Source: Ignavibacteriales bacterium (GTDB taxonomy: Bacteria > Bacteroidota > Ignavibacteria > UBA10030 > UBA8401). From it: DNA of 54,135 nucleotides. The first letter of the stretch is position 1. Every line of letters starts with the position of its first letter. Shown in pieces: positions 53,662 through 54,135 of this stretch. The stretch is taken from positions 1-54,135 of the forward strand of contig JACPGG010000074.1 of assembly GCA_016182545.1 (NCBI GenBank), read 5' to 3'. The notes under the pieces were generated by a model. It saw only the letters and a list, made by a program, of their open reading frames with translations. It had not been told where the DNA came from and did no database searches. Position numbers and translations under genes: made by a program.

Positions 53662-54135
53662 GTGATATATACCAGTTCACATATCTATCTGGACTATGCG
53701 GCAACGACGCCGCTTGATGCTCGTGTTGGCGAGGTTGTTGCAGCCGCAATGAACGAAGTGTACGGCAATGCTTCCTCAGTGCATGCGTTTGGGCGTCGTG
53801 CAAAAGTTGTATTGGAGGAGTGTCGCGAATTGATTGCAAAAAATATCGGTGCCGAAACATCTGAGATCTTTTTTACCAGCGGCGGTACCGAAGCGGACAA
53901 TCATGCACTGGTTGGAACGGCGCTTGCTCAACGAAGAGATGCAAGAAAAGATCATATTATCGTTTCCGCGGTCGAACATCACGCCGTGTTGGATTGCGTA
54001 GAATATCTTGCATCTTTGGGATTCCGCATATCATACGTGCCGGTCGATACACAAGGCAAGATCAATGTTGATGAGTTGCAGAAATTGATTACTCCGCAGA
54101 CTGCGGTCGTTTCCGTGATGCATGCGAACAATGAA
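53662..54135 (+). CDS. Cysteine desulfurase (NifS/IscS-like), 3' truncated by window edge
   Basis: The frame opens at GTG 53662 and is still open at the end of the window; 158 residues are visible. The sequence IYLDYAATTPLDARV is the typical N terminus of class V aminotransferase-fold cysteine desulfurases, followed by YGNASSVHAFGRRAK, FFTSGGTEADNHALVG (PLP phosphate loop), SAVEHHAVLD with the PLP-stacking histidine, and VSVMHANNE at the edge. The PLP lysine and catalytic cysteine lie beyond the window. These enzymes release sulfur from cysteine for Fe-S clusters or tRNA thiolation. Whether it is IscS, NifS or another branch cannot be decided from this part. Confidence 0.92.
   Translation, partial: MIYTSSHIYLDYAATTPLDARVGEVVAAAMNEVYGNASSVHAFGRRAKVVLEECRELIAKNIGAETSEIFFTSGGTEADNHALVGTALAQRRDARKDHIIVSAVEHHAVLDCVEYLASLGFRISYVPVDTQGKINVDELQKLITPQTAVVSVMHANNE

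Noticed and set aside
1-54135. CRISPR arrays, insertion sequences, rRNA and tRNA genes
   Set aside because: No regularly spaced repeats, transposase-like frames, or RNA gene signatures were found on reading both strands.

Overview
This 54 kb window looks like a chromosomal segment of a member of the Bacteroidota/Ignavibacteriota/Chlorobi (FCB) group. The evidence is a SprA-type giant outer-membrane translocon next to a PorX-type response regulator with a PglZ domain, both hallmarks of the type IX secretion system (T9SS), plus the alternative Bacteroidetes-type GlmU at the left edge, a DUF6580 transporter and few strong Shine-Dalgarno sites. An Ignavibacteria-like lineage is my best guess from gene content; it is an inference. 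Nearly all genes lie on the + strand. No tRNA, rRNA, insertion sequence or CRISPR array was seen.

Layout. 1-0.7 kb: 3' end of an alternative GlmU. 0.8-6.9 kb: compact operon rsmB, kbl-like, two tandem DUF1624/HGSNAT-like membrane acyltransferases, rmuC. 7.1-15.6 kb: sprA and porX-like gene. 15.6-23.3 kb: housekeeping genes (tsaE, tsaB, accD, arginase, panC, a GlmU uridyltransferase domain, a small exported protein, a LytR_C protein, rsfS, argS). 23.5-40.6 kb: surface polysaccharide locus, with dTDP-glucose dehydratase, Wza-like exporter, Wzz, Wzy, Wzx, glycosyltransferases, methyltransferases, an initiating phosphoglycosyltransferase, a DPM1-like transferase and an unusual GT2/pseudo-phosphoglycosyltransferase fusion. 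Its middle (about 26.1-36.4 kb) is visibly AT-richer than both flanks and holds two broken genes (wzz, wzy) and a remnant of an Asp-box surface protein. 40.6-44.4 kb: tight operon accA, thioesterase, a 53-aa Trm112-like protein, nadC and a second flippase. 44.4-47.7 kb: vitamin B12 uptake region in which two almost identical cobalamin riboswitches precede a DUF6580 membrane protein and a BtuB-like TonB-dependent receptor. 47.8-51.9 kb: glucose-6-phosphate isomerase, nanE and a Wzi-like outer-membrane protein. 51.9-53.6 kb: ECF sigma factor, putative anti-sigma factor and a Spy/CpxP-like periplasmic protein. 53.7 kb to the end: 5' part of a cysteine desulfurase.

How it fits together. The polysaccharide locus contains most parts of a Wzx/Wzy-type pathway: initiation by the polyprenyl glycosylphosphotransferase, chain assembly by GT2, GT4 and GT9 enzymes, flipping, polymerisation, length control and export. 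As read, however, polymerase and chain-length genes are both disrupted by small deletions with frame changes, so the locus is either decaying, phase-varied or mis-assembled there. The most informative functional link is the pair of cloned riboswitches that ties DUF6580 to cobalamin or cobalt uptake. The oddest protein is the 664-aa fusion whose C-terminal half keeps the fold landmarks of a phosphoglycosyltransferase but lacks its catalytic motifs.
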